Assembly (NCBI RefSeq): GCF_001422925.1 | Contig: NZ_LMNI01000011.1 | Location: 754,515 to 818,514, forward strand | Length of the DNA: 64,000 bases | Source: Microbacterium sp. Leaf288 | GTDB lineage: Bacteria; Actinomycetota; Actinomycetes; Actinomycetales; Microbacteriaceae | Reading direction: 5' to 3' | Shown: positions 7,399-15,465 of the stretch, piece by piece | Layout: every line of letters starts with the position of its first letter | Numbering within the stretch: position 1 is the stretch's first letter | Notes under the pieces: model-generated | What the model was told of the DNA's origin: nothing | The model's input: the letters and a program-made list of their open reading frames with translations, nothing else | Database searches by the model: none | Translations under genes and position numbers: made by a program

Positions 7399-7932
7399 TC
7401 AGCTCCCGTCGAGGATGCGCAGCCAGCGGGTGAGGATCGGCTCGAGGGACGCAGCATCCGTCGTCCCGAGCTCGTCGAGGATGCGGCGCTCGTTCGCGAG
7501 GTGGGCGGCGATGGCGCGATCGATGAGGTCCCGCCCCTCGGGCGTGAGTCGCACCAGGCGCTTTCGGGCATCGGATGCCTCGGCCCGCCGCTCGACGAGC
7601 CCTCGCGCTTCGAGGCGGTCGACGCGCTTGGTGAGGCCGCCTGTGGTGACGAGGGTGTGGTCGGCGAGCTCGCCGGCGGCGCGCTCGAACGGCGCACCGG
7701 CGCGGCGGAGCGTGGCCAGCACGTCGAACTCGCCCTCGCTGAGTCCGAACTCGCCGTAGACCGCGACGAGGCGCTCCGTGAGTTCGAGCGCGACGAGGTG
7801 CAGGCGCCCGATCACGCCCTGCGGCGACGGGTCGAGGTCGGGGCGCTCGCGGCGCCACTCCCGCTGGATCTCACCGACGCGGTCGAGTGGTTCGTCGTGC
7901 GGGGAGCGGTCGTCGGCGGCCATGCGACCCAT
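7399..7932 (-). CDS. MarR family transcriptional regulator
   Basis: Winged-helix repressor of 177 aa. The recognition region reads LSEGEFDVLATLRRAG, then GELADHTLVTTGGLTKRVDRL, then GLVERRAEASDARKRLVRLTPEG, which is the MarR helix-turn-helix followed by the wing. The ATG at 7932 has a purine-rich site; ATG 7923 is an alternative. It is divergent from the EamA transporter gene, and the 31-bp gap between the starts contains two operator-like palindromes, one covering the transporter start codon. This strongly suggests it represses the exporter and itself. Confidence 0.9.
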   Translation of the reverse strand: MGRMAADDRSPHDEPLDRVGEIQREWRRERPDLDPSPQGVIGRLHLVALELTERLVAVYGEFGLSEGEFDVLATLRRAGAPFERAAGELADHTLVTTGGLTKRVDRLEARGLVERRAEASDARKRLVRLTPEGRDLIDRAIAAHLANERRILDELGTTDAASLEPILTRWLRILDGS

Positions 7933-7934
7933 CT

Positions 7935-7973
7935 TATCTTCCCGGTAAGATAAAGTATCTTCCATGGAAGATA
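7935..7973. promoter_or_regulatory. Tandem MarR operators between marR and EamA genes
   Basis: Two 18-bp palindromes of the form TATCTT-N6-AAGATA: TATCTT CCCGGT AAGATA (7935-7952) and TATCTT CCATGG AAGATA (7956-7973). Their centres are exactly 21 bp apart, two helical turns, so two dimers would bind the same face. The second contains the ATG (7964-7966) of the EamA gene, whose transcript is therefore probably leaderless. Confidence 0.8.
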
Positions 7974-8863
7974 AGCGATGGATGTGGATCCTCGTGACGG
8001 CGATCGCACCGATCGCGTGGGGGAGCGGGTATGTCGTCACGCACAGCCTGCTGCCGGCGGAATCCCCGCTGTGGGGTGGTGTGCTGCGGGCGCTTCCGGC
8101 CGGGCTCATCGTGCTGCTCCTCGCGCGCAGGCTTCCGCGCGGATCGTGGTGGTGGCGCTCGCTCGTGCTCGGCACCTTGAATGTCGGCGGCTTCTTCGTG
8201 CTCGTGTACGTCGCCGGACAGCGGCTGCCGTCGAGTCTGGCCGCGACGCTGATGTCGGCATCCGCCGCGTGCATGCTGCTGTTCGCGTGGCTGCTGCTGC
8301 GTCGCCGACCGCGGCTCGCCGCCGTCGTGGGCGCGACCGTGGGTCTCGTCGGCGTGGCGGTGATGCTGGGCTTCGACGCGGAAGGCGCCGATCCCTGGGG
8401 CGTCGCCGCGTCGCTCGGTGCGATGGTCGCCTCGTCGATCGGGTTCGTGCTCACGGCGCGATGGGGCTCCGACGTTCCCGCGCTGCCGATGACGGCGTGG
8501 CAGCTCGTCGCCGGCTCGATCGTGCTGCTGCCGGCCGCGGTGCTCGTCGAGGGTGCGCCGCCGACGCTCACTGTGCCGTCGGCGCTCGGCTTCGCGTATC
8601 TCACGCTCGTCGCGACCGCGCTCGCGTACGTCGCGTGGTTCGCGGGGCTGCGACGCCTGTCTCCGGGGGTGGTCGGCGTGGTCGGACTCCTCAATCCGGT
8701 CACCGGCGTCGTTCTCGGGGTGGCGGTCGCGGGGGAGGCGTTCGGGGTGCCGCAGGCTGTCGGGGTCGGTCTCGTGCTCGTCGGGATCGTGCTGGGTGCG
8801 GCGCCTGTCCGGCGGGCTTCGCGTGTGGGTCCGGCGCGACTGGCCTTGCAGTCTCGAACATAA
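7964..8863 (+). CDS. EamA/DMT-family small-molecule exporter
   Basis: Drug/metabolite transporter of 299 aa with ten predicted membrane helices in two EamA repeats (about residues 5-140 and 150-290). Readable landmarks are IAPIAWGSGYVVTHSLLP at the start of repeat 1 and FAYLTLVATALAYVAWFAGL and LLNPVTGVVLGVAVAGE in repeat 2. The closest named type is the RhaT/YdcZ-like amino-acid or metabolite efflux group, but the substrate is unknown. The ATG at 7964 is inside a MarR operator. Together with the divergent MarR gene it forms a self-contained inducible efflux unit. Confidence 0.9.
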   Translation: MEDKRWMWILVTAIAPIAWGSGYVVTHSLLPAESPLWGGVLRALPAGLIVLLLARRLPRGSWWWRSLVLGTLNVGGFFVLVYVAGQRLPSSLAATLMSASAACMLLFAWLLLRRRPRLAAVVGATVGLVGVAVMLGFDAEGADPWGVAASLGAMVASSIGFVLTARWGSDVPALPMTAWQLVAGSIVLLPAAVLVEGAPPTLTVPSALGFAYLTLVATALAYVAWFAGLRRLSPGVVGVVGLLNPVTGVVLGVAVAGEAFGVPQAVGVGLVLVGIVLGAAPVRRASRVGPARLALQSRT

Positions 8864-8898
8864 CTGTCGGAACCTGGTACTACGCTCATTCCCAGCGG

Positions 8899-8934
8899 TT
8901 GAAGGACTAGAACATCCGTTCTAGAATGTGGGAA
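8899..8934 (+). promoter_or_regulatory. SOS promoter with LexA box for imuA'-imuB
   Basis: TTGAAG (-35, 8899-8904), a 17-bp spacer and TAGAAT (-10, 8922-8927). The palindrome CTAGAAC-ATCC-GTTCTAG (8907-8924) carries the LexA consensus GAACNNNNGTTC of Gram-positive bacteria and overlaps the spacer and -10. Predicted transcription starts at about 8934, the A of the ImuA' ATG, so the mRNA would be leaderless. Confidence 0.85.
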
Positions 8935-9755
8935 TGAGGGCGATCGTGCAACTCACGGCACAGTACGTGCACGAGACCGTCGGCCAGACGCCGACGGGCA
9001 CCCCACCCACTGCCCTCGGTGCGGTGGGCACACCGCCCGCGGGCACGTCCTCTTCCGACACCGTCGCGCAGCTGCGCGCCCAGGTCGAGCGGGTGCAGGG
9101 CCGCCGACTCGACGCGCCGGTGCTGCCGGTGCATCCCGCGCTCGCCTCGCTGCTTCCCGGGGGCGGTCTTCGCCCGGGGTCTGCATACTCCCTGCCGCGT
9201 TCGACGTCGGTGCTGCTGGCGCTGCTGGCTCAGCCGTCGCAGGCCGGGTCGTGGTGCGCGGTGTTGGGCATGCCGCGGCTCGGCGCCGAGGCGGCCGAAG
9301 GGCTCGGGGTCGACCTGTCGCGGCTCGTGCTCATCCCCGACCCGGGCGCGCGCTGGCTCGCGGTGACCTCGACCGTCGCCGAGGTGGTGCCGGTGGTCGC
9401 GGTACGTCCGTCGGGGCGGGCGGCCGACGGCGAGATCGCCCGTCTGGCGGCGCGGCTGCGCGATCGCGGTGCGGTCCTGCTCGTGCAGGGGCCCTGGCCG
9501 CAGGCCGAAGCAGTGATCGAGGTGGGCGAGCCGGCGTGGGAGGGCGTCGGCCGCGGGCACGGGTACCTCGCGGGCCGGGCGGTGACGCTGATGTCGTCCA
9601 GTCGGCGCTGGCCGCGTTCGCGACGGGCGCGCGTGATGCTTCCAGATGCTGCGGGGCACGTCTCCGCCGCGCCCGAGCGCATGCGCCCCGTCGAGACGCT
9701 GCCCTCGGCCGGATCCGCGGACTCCTTCCCGCAGCCGATCAGGGCGGTGGGGTGA
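8934..9755 (+). CDS. imuA': ImuA' (RecA-like mutasome accessory protein)
   Basis: Component of the SOS-induced translesion mutasome (ImuA'-ImuB-DnaE2). It is 273 aa, with a RecA/SulA-like central region but no obvious Walker A, as in the mycobacterial ImuA' type. Recognisable stretches are LRAQVERVQGRR, HPALASLLPGGGLRPGSAYSL and TSVLLALLAQPSQAGSWCAV. I choose ATG 8934 over GTG 8928 because it coincides with the predicted transcription start. One base separates its stop from the ATG of imuB, so the two are translationally coupled. Controlled by the LexA box directly upstream. Confidence 0.88.
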   Translation: MRAIVQLTAQYVHETVGQTPTGTPPTALGAVGTPPAGTSSSDTVAQLRAQVERVQGRRLDAPVLPVHPALASLLPGGGLRPGSAYSLPRSTSVLLALLAQPSQAGSWCAVLGMPRLGAEAAEGLGVDLSRLVLIPDPGARWLAVTSTVAEVVPVVAVRPSGRAADGEIARLAARLRDRGAVLLVQGPWPQAEAVIEVGEPAWEGVGRGHGYLAGRAVTLMSSSRRWPRSRRARVMLPDAAGHVSAAPERMRPVETLPSAGSADSFPQPIRAVG

Positions 9756-9756
9756 C

Positions 9757-11463
9757 ATGACTCCGGGTGCGCCGGTGCGGAGTCTCGTGCTGTGGTTCCC
9801 CGACTGGCCGGTCACGGCTCTCGAGCGGGAAGCTGGTACGGCCGCGGCTGCCGAGGACGCGGTCGGACCGCGGCCGGGTACTTGCACGGATGCGGCGCAG
9901 GAGGAGTTCGAGGCGAAGCCCCCGGTCGCCGTCGTGGAGCGCAATCTCGTGGTCGCGTGCTCGGCGTCCGCGCGTGCGGAGGGCGTGCGCCGCGGGCAGC
10001 GCCGGCGCGATGCCCAGGCGCGGTGTCCCGGGCTGACGCTGGTCACCGCGGACGCCGCCCGCGATCACCGCGCATTCGCCCCGGTCGTGTCGCTGATCGA
10101 AGAGAGGGCGCCCGGCGTGCAGCTGGTGCGTCCGGGGCTGTGCGCGCTGCGCGCGCGGGGTCCGGCGCGGTACTACGGCGGCGAGGTCGAGGCCGCCCGC
10201 ATGCTGATCGGCACCCTCCACGAGTCAGGGCTCGACGGGGTGCGGGTGGGCATCGCCGACGGGCCGTTCACTGCGGAGCAGGCGGCGCGCGGCGGCACGA
10301 ACGCCGCAGATCCGGTCTTCGTCGTGCCCGCCGGTGGTGCGGCAGGCTTCCTCGCCCCGCTGCCGGTGTCGGTGCTCGACGCCTCCGCGCTGCTCGGCGC
10401 CGGCGCAGCGGGGGCGAAGGAGGCGACGGACCTCGCCGGCCTGCTCGCCCGGCTCGGCGTGCAGACCCTCGGCGGGTTCGCCGAGATGCCGACCGATCGC
10501 GTGCGCGAGCGGTTCGGCGAGCGGGGCGTCCGGCTTCACGCGCTCGCCGCAGGGCACGACTCGCGACCGGTGCAGCCGCGCACACCGCCGCCCGAGCTGC
10601 AGCGGGAGATCGCGTTCGAGCCGCCCCTCGAGATCGCCGATCAGGTGGCGTTCGCCATGCGCGTCACCGCCGACGACTTCGTCGCGGGTCTCGGCGCCGT
10701 CGACCTCGTCTGCACCGAACTGCGGGTCGAACTCGTCGGAGACCGGGGGGAGCGCAGCGAGAGGGTGTGGCTGCATCCCGGATCCTTCGACGCCGCGGCG
10801 GTTATCGACCGCGTGCGCTGGCAGCTCGCGGAGGACGTCGGGACGGGCGACGCGGCCGGAGGCGGGCTGCGCAGCGGGGTGACGCTCGTGCGGATCTCGC
10901 CGGAAGCGGTGGATGCGGCATCCCATCACGCTCCGGCGCTGTTCGGCGGCGGACCCGAGGAGCGGGTGCACCACGCGCTGTCGCGTGTGCAGGCGATGCT
11001 CGGGCACCGCGGCGTGCTGACCCCCGCGATCGGCGGCGGGAGGTGGCTGGCCGAGCGCCAGGTGCTCGTGCCCTGGGGAGACAAGGACGAACGCGACCGG
11101 AAGGCGATCGGCGCCGGGGGTCTCGCGGCGCAGCGCGCGCGACCTTGGCCGGGGAGCCTGCCCGACCCGCTGCCCACGACGGTGTTCGCCGACCCGGTGC
11201 CGGTCGACGTGCGGGCGCTCGGCGGCGAGCTGGTCGACGTCGACGAGCGGGGGAACGTCTCGGCCGTGCCTGCGCTCTTCATCGAAAGCGGTCGCCGTCG
11301 CGCGATCGAGGCGTGGGCGGGACCCTGGCCGGTGGTGGAGCGCGGATGGGATGCCGCGCGCTCGCGCCGTGCGCACCGGTTCCAGGTCGTCGACGCCGAC
11401 GGGTCCGCGTGGCTGCTGGTGTGCGACGGCGACGCCTGGACGGCGGAGGCCACCTATGACTGA
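9757..11463 (+). CDS. imuB: ImuB, catalytically inactive Y-family polymerase homologue
   Basis: Scaffold of the mutasome: in mycobacteria ImuB binds the beta clamp and recruits DnaE2 and ImuA'. The 568-aa protein starts MTPGAPVRSLVLWFPDWPV, the DinB-like palm, where the motif carries WFPDWPV rather than the two-acid active site, consistent with a non-catalytic polymerase. Further landmarks are RRDAQARCPGL, the helix-hairpin-helix region LARLGVQTLGGFAEMP and a C-terminal region after about residue 430. The ATG at 9757 follows the imuA' stop by one base. A REP-like palindrome lies between it and dnaE2. Confidence 0.92.
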   Translation: MTPGAPVRSLVLWFPDWPVTALEREAGTAAAAEDAVGPRPGTCTDAAQEEFEAKPPVAVVERNLVVACSASARAEGVRRGQRRRDAQARCPGLTLVTADAARDHRAFAPVVSLIEERAPGVQLVRPGLCALRARGPARYYGGEVEAARMLIGTLHESGLDGVRVGIADGPFTAEQAARGGTNAADPVFVVPAGGAAGFLAPLPVSVLDASALLGAGAAGAKEATDLAGLLARLGVQTLGGFAEMPTDRVRERFGERGVRLHALAAGHDSRPVQPRTPPPELQREIAFEPPLEIADQVAFAMRVTADDFVAGLGAVDLVCTELRVELVGDRGERSERVWLHPGSFDAAAVIDRVRWQLAEDVGTGDAAGGGLRSGVTLVRISPEAVDAASHHAPALFGGGPEERVHHALSRVQAMLGHRGVLTPAIGGGRWLAERQVLVPWGDKDERDRKAIGAGGLAAQRARPWPGSLPDPLPTTVFADPVPVDVRALGGELVDVDERGNVSAVPALFIESGRRRAIEAWAGPWPVVERGWDAARSRRAHRFQVVDADGSAWLLVCDGDAWTAEATYD

Positions 11464-11472
11464 CGCCTGCCA

Positions 11473-11574
11473 CCGGTCGTTGAGCGAGCGAGGAACGAGC
11501 GAGACGAAACGCCCCGGATCGAGGAACGACGTCGGAGCGTCGCGCTTCGTCTCGCACGCTCGCTCAACGACCGG
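11473..11574. repeat. REP-like palindrome between imuB and dnaE2
   Basis: Perfect 18-bp arms (11473-11490 and 11557-11574) with further pairing inside (GAGACGAAACG with CTTCGTCTC). The outer sequence GGTCGTTGAGCGAGCG is of the repeat type scattered through Microbacterium-like genomes. It fills most of the 126-bp gap and could form a long hairpin in the mRNA, separating translation of the two genes. Confidence 0.75.
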
Positions 11575-11589
11575 AACCAGGGGCGCCTG

Positions 11590-14500
11590 ATGGGCTTCAA
11601 CAACCCGGGCGTGCCATGGTCCGAGATGGAGCGCGTGCTGAGCGGCCGTCGCCGGCCCGACGCGCCACCGGTCGGCGCGGACGGCGGCGACAGCCCCGCG
11701 TGGTCGCACAAGCGCGGGCCGTACGTCGCGCCCGAGATCGAGCGTCCGGCCGATGCGATCCCGTACGCCGAGCTGCACGCGCACTCGTCGTACTCGTTCC
11801 TCGACGGAGCCTCCTCGCCCGAGGAGCTCGCCGAAGAGGCGGAGCGTCTGGGGCTGCATGCCCTCGCGGTCACCGATCACGACGGGTTCTACGGCATCGT
11901 ACGGTTCGCGGAAGCTGCGGAGTCGCTGCAGCTCAAGACCGTGTTCGGCGCCGAGCTGTCGCTCGAGCTGCCGAAGCCGCAGAACGGCGAGGCCGATCCG
12001 GTCGGCGCGCACCTGCTGGTGCTCGCCCGTGGTGAGGAGGGGTACCACCGGCTGGCGGGCGCGATCACGCACGCGCAGCTGCAGGGGGCGGAGAAGGGCC
12101 GGCCGGTCTACGACCTCGAGGAGCTCGCCGCGCACGCGGCGGGGGAGTGGGCGGTGCTCACCGGGTGCCGCAAGGGCGCCGTGCGCCGCGGGCTCGCCGA
12201 GAGTCCCGACGCGGCAGCCGGCGAGCTCGACCGCCTCGTGACGCTGTTCGGGAAGGACAACGTGCACGTCGAGCTCATCGACCACGGCAACCCGCTCGAC
12301 ACCCGTGACAACGACGTGCTCGTCGGGCTCGCGCGGGAGCGGGGCCTCCCGATCCTCGCGACCAACAACGTCCACTACGCCGTGCCGAAGCGGCAGCTGC
12401 TCGCCGCGGCGGTCGCCGCCGTGCGCGCGAACCGCGGTCTCGACGAGCTCGACGGCTGGCTGCCCGCGCACGCCGGTGCCCATCTGCGGTCGGGGGCCGA
12501 GATGGCGGAGCGCTTCGTGCGATTTCCCGACGCTGTCGCCCGCACCGTGACGCTCGCCGACGAGCTCGCCTTCCCGCTGCGCAAGGCCAAGCCCGCGCTC
12601 CCGAAGCAGAAGGTGCCCGAAGGGCACACGCCGATGTCGTGGCTGCGGCACCTGGTGTGGGAGGCGGTGCCGCGCAAGTACCCCGACCTGACGGAGGAGA
12701 ACCGGGCGCGCATCGAGAAGGAGCTCGGGGTCATCGAGATGAAGGACTTCCCGGGCTACTTCCTGATCGTCCACGGCATCGTGCAGTTCGCGCGGAGCCA
12801 GGGCATCCTCTGTCAGGGGCGCGGGTCCGCCGCCAACAGCGCCATCTGCTACCTGCTCGACATCACCGCCGTCGACGCGATCGCGTACGACCTGCCGTTC
12901 GAGCGGTTCCTGTCGAGCCTGCGTGAGGAGGAGCCCGACATCGACGTCGACTTCGACTCCGACCGTCGGGAAGAGGTCATCCAGTGGGTGTACCGGGAGT
13001 ACGGGCGCGATCGCGCGGCGCAGGTCGCGAACGTCATCCAGTACCGCCCCAAGAACGCCGTGCGCGACATGGCCAAGGCGCTGGGGCATTCGCCGGGGCA
13101 GCAGGACGCCTGGTCGAAGCAGATCGAGGGATGGGGAGCCCTCCTCGAGACCGGCGCCGGCCACGACATCCCCGATCAGGTGCTGGAGTTCGCGTCCGAG
13201 CTGCTCAAGGCGCCGCGGCACCTCGGCATCCACTCCGGCGGAATGGTGCTCACCGACCGCCCGGTGGGCGAGGTCGTGCCGATCGAGCACGCGCGCATGG
13301 AGAACCGCACGGTGATCCAGTGGGACAAGGACGACGCAGCATGGATGGGTCTCGTGAAGTTCGACCTGCTGGGCCTCGGGATGCTGGCCGCCCTGCAGTA
13401 CTGCTTCGACATGATCCGCGTCTCGACGGGGGAGGACTGGGAGCTGTCGACGATCCCGAAGGAGGAGAAGGCGGTCTACGACATGCTGTGCCGCGCCGAC
13501 TCGATCGGGGTGTTCCAGGTCGAGTCGCGCGCGCAGATGGGGCTTCTCCCGCGCCTGCAGCCGCGCCGGTTCTACGACCTCGTGATCGAGATCGCGCTCA
13601 TCCGCCCCGGCCCCATCCAGGGCGGCGCGGTGCACCCGTTCGTCAAGCGCAAGCTCGGACAGGAGAAGGTGACCTACCCGCATCCCAAGCTCGTGCCGGT
13701 GCTCGAGCGCACGCTCGGCATCCCGGTGTTCCAGGAGCAGCTCATGCAGATGGGCATGGCCGTCGGCGGGCTCACCGGCGAGGACGCCGACCTGTTGCGC
13801 CGCGCCATGGGCTCCAAGCGCGGGATCGAGCGCATCGACTCGCTGAAGAAGAAGCTGTATGCCGGCATGGCCGAGAACGACCTCGTGGGCGAGGAGGCCG
13901 ACGCGATCTACGCCAAGATCCAGGCGTTCGCGAACTTCGGCTTCGCGGAATCGCACTCCCTGTCGTTCGCGCTGCTCGTGTACGCCAGCTCGTGGATCAA
14001 GCTGCACTATCCGGCCGCGTTCCTCGCGGGGCTGCTGCGGGCGCAGCCGATGGGCTTCTACTCACCGGCGACCCTCGTGGGGGACGCGCGCCACCACGGC
14101 GTCGAGGTGCGCCGTCCCGACCTGCACCTCTCGGGCAGCGAGGCGGTGCTCGAAGCCGTCGCCGGCGCTTCGACAGGCTCAGCGACCGGGGCAGAAGGGC
14201 CGACCGGCCTCGACTCGTGCGCCGAGCGGAAGCAGCCGCCGGTCGGGCTCTTCGACCTCGACGCGCCCGACGAGTCCGCAGCGCACCGCCGCGACGGGAG
14301 GTTCGCGGTGCGGCTTGGCCTGGCCGGAGTGAAGGGGATCGGGGCGACGGTCGCACAGCGCATCGTCACCGCGCGCGAGACGGGCGGGCTGTTCCGCGAT
14401 CTCCGCGATCTCGTGCGGCGCACCAGCATCACCGCGGTGCAGGTCGAGGCGCTCGCCACAGCGGGCGCGTTCGAATGCCTCGGTCTCAGTCGTCGAGAGG

Positions 14501-15006
14501 CGATCTGGCTCGCCGGGTCGGCCGCGCAGGACCGCCCCGAGTTCCTGCCGGACTCGCTCATCGCGGTGCAGCCGCCGCTGTTCGCCGACCCCACCAGCTA
14601 CGAGCGCCTCGCCGCCGACTTGTGGGCGACGGGCATCTCGACCGACGACCATCCGATCACCCACTACCGCTCCGGGCTCGATGCGCGGGGCGTCCTGACT
14701 TCCCGCGAGCTGCGCAGTCACGAGGTCGGCCGCCGCGTCGAGGTCGCGGGGCTCGTGACCCACCGGCAACGGCCGGCGACAGCATCCGGGATCACGTTCC
14801 TGAATCTCGAGGATGAGCACGGCCTCGTCAACATCGTGTGCTCGCTCGGCGTCTGGAACCGCTACCGCCGCATCGTGCGCGACTCCCCGGCGCTCATCGC
14901 GCGCGGCATTCTCGAGCGCTCGTCCGAGGGCGTGACGAACCTCATCGCCGACGCGTTCGAGGATCTCCGCGTCGGCGTGCAGCACCGCGCGAGGGACTTC
15001 CGCTGA
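11590..15006 (+). CDS. dnaE2: Error-prone DNA polymerase III alpha subunit DnaE2
   Basis: Translesion replicative-type polymerase of the SOS response, 1138 aa. Domains in order: PHP (residues about 58-260; YAELHAHSSYSFLDGASSPEEL and ALAVTDHDGFYG), palm/fingers/thumb of the C-family polymerase (QGILCQGRGSAANSAICY; EEPDIDVDFDSDRREEVI with the catalytic aspartates; GLLPRLQPRRFYDLVIEIAL), helix-hairpin-helix, and a C-terminal OB-fold (VEVAGLVTHRQRP). Between about residues 857 and 890 there is a low-complexity insert whose DNA contains a repeat half-site (14168-14187). It lies in the SOS cassette after imuB and probably shares the LexA-controlled promoter. Confidence 0.95.
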   Translation: MGFNNPGVPWSEMERVLSGRRRPDAPPVGADGGDSPAWSHKRGPYVAPEIERPADAIPYAELHAHSSYSFLDGASSPEELAEEAERLGLHALAVTDHDGFYGIVRFAEAAESLQLKTVFGAELSLELPKPQNGEADPVGAHLLVLARGEEGYHRLAGAITHAQLQGAEKGRPVYDLEELAAHAAGEWAVLTGCRKGAVRRGLAESPDAAAGELDRLVTLFGKDNVHVELIDHGNPLDTRDNDVLVGLARERGLPILATNNVHYAVPKRQLLAAAVAAVRANRGLDELDGWLPAHAGAHLRSGAEMAERFVRFPDAVARTVTLADELAFPLRKAKPALPKQKVPEGHTPMSWLRHLVWEAVPRKYPDLTEENRARIEKELGVIEMKDFPGYFLIVHGIVQFARSQGILCQGRGSAANSAICYLLDITAVDAIAYDLPFERFLSSLREEEPDIDVDFDSDRREEVIQWVYREYGRDRAAQVANVIQYRPKNAVRDMAKALGHSPGQQDAWSKQIEGWGALLETGAGHDIPDQVLEFASELLKAPRHLGIHSGGMVLTDRPVGEVVPIEHARMENRTVIQWDKDDAAWMGLVKFDLLGLGMLAALQYCFDMIRVSTGEDWELSTIPKEEKAVYDMLCRADSIGVFQVESRAQMGLLPRLQPRRFYDLVIEIALIRPGPIQGGAVHPFVKRKLGQEKVTYPHPKLVPVLERTLGIPVFQEQLMQMGMAVGGLTGEDADLLRRAMGSKRGIERIDSLKKKLYAGMAENDLVGEEADAIYAKIQAFANFGFAESHSLSFALLVYASSWIKLHYPAAFLAGLLRAQPMGFYSPATLVGDARHHGVEVRRPDLHLSGSEAVLEAVAGASTGSATGAEGPTGLDSCAERKQPPVGLFDLDAPDESAAHRRDGRFAVRLGLAGVKGIGATVAQRIVTARETGGLFRDLRDLVRRTSITAVQVEALATAGAFECLGLSRREAIWLAGSAAQDRPEFLPDSLIAVQPPLFADPTSYERLAADLWATGISTDDHPITHYRSGLDARGVLTSRELRSHEVGRRVEVAGLVTHRQRPATASGITFLNLEDEHGLVNIVCSLGVWNRYRRIVRDSPALIARGILERSSEGVTNLIADAFEDLRVGVQHRARDFR
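14168..14187 (+). repeat. REP half-element inside dnaE2 coding sequence
   Basis: CTTCGACAGGCTCAGCGACC is a common dispersed repeat half-site in Microbacteriaceae (recalled, not searched). Here it is read in frame within a Gly/Ala/Thr-rich linker of DnaE2, before the helix-hairpin-helix part. Confidence 0.5.
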
Positions 15007-15061
15007 CGGATGCCGCCACGCCGGCATTCTCCATTCGGCAGTGGATGATCGAGTGAGTCTG

Positions 15062-15388
15062 TCAGATCTCGTCGTCCCAGTCGTCGTGCGAAGGGGGGAG
15101 ATCGATCACCGCGACCGGGCGCAGGCGTCGCTGGATCGAGTTCAGGCGGGCGACAGCGCCATCGTCGACCAGTTCGTCGTCGTCGCTGTGGGCATCGCGC
15201 GCGACCATCTGGCTCGCCGGGCCGATGAGCACCGTCACCTCGCCCACGGATCCGTCCAACTCCCTGATCGGAACCGTCACAGCTTCCGCCTCACCGGCTT
15301 CGGCCAGCGCCTGGCCGCAGCCGAGGAGGGCGCCCGCGATGTCGTCCCCCGTCACGAATTCGCTTCCCGCGTAGATGACCCTCTTCAC
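15062..15388 (-). CDS. Conserved hypothetical protein (108 aa)
   Basis: Small soluble protein starting MKRVIYAGSEFVTGDDIAGA from a GTG at 15388. It has an alpha/beta pattern with TVPIRELDGSVGEVTVLIGP in the middle and an acidic tail DLPPSHDDWDDEI. I do not recognise the family, although similar genes occur in related Actinobacteria. It may be conserved because the N-terminal strand-helix (VIYAGSEFVTGD) and the central strands look ordered. It sits alone, convergent with dnaE2. Confidence 0.65.
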   Translation of the reverse strand: MKRVIYAGSEFVTGDDIAGALLGCGQALAEAGEAEAVTVPIRELDGSVGEVTVLIGPASQMVARDAHSDDDELVDDGAVARLNSIQRRLRPVAVIDLPPSHDDWDDEI

Positions 15389-15465
15389 GAGGCCTTTCTA
15401 CCTCGCGCACCCGCGTTCGCCCTCGGGGTTGCAGCCCGCGGCCGAACGGGGTAGACCCCGGCGGC

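Noticed and set aside
10225..14007. A 1260-codon open frame on the minus strand across imuB and dnaE2
   Set aside because: Antisense shadow of GC-rich coding sequence; the plus strand has clear ImuB and DnaE2 homology and the minus product is Arg/His/Leu-rich with no domain.
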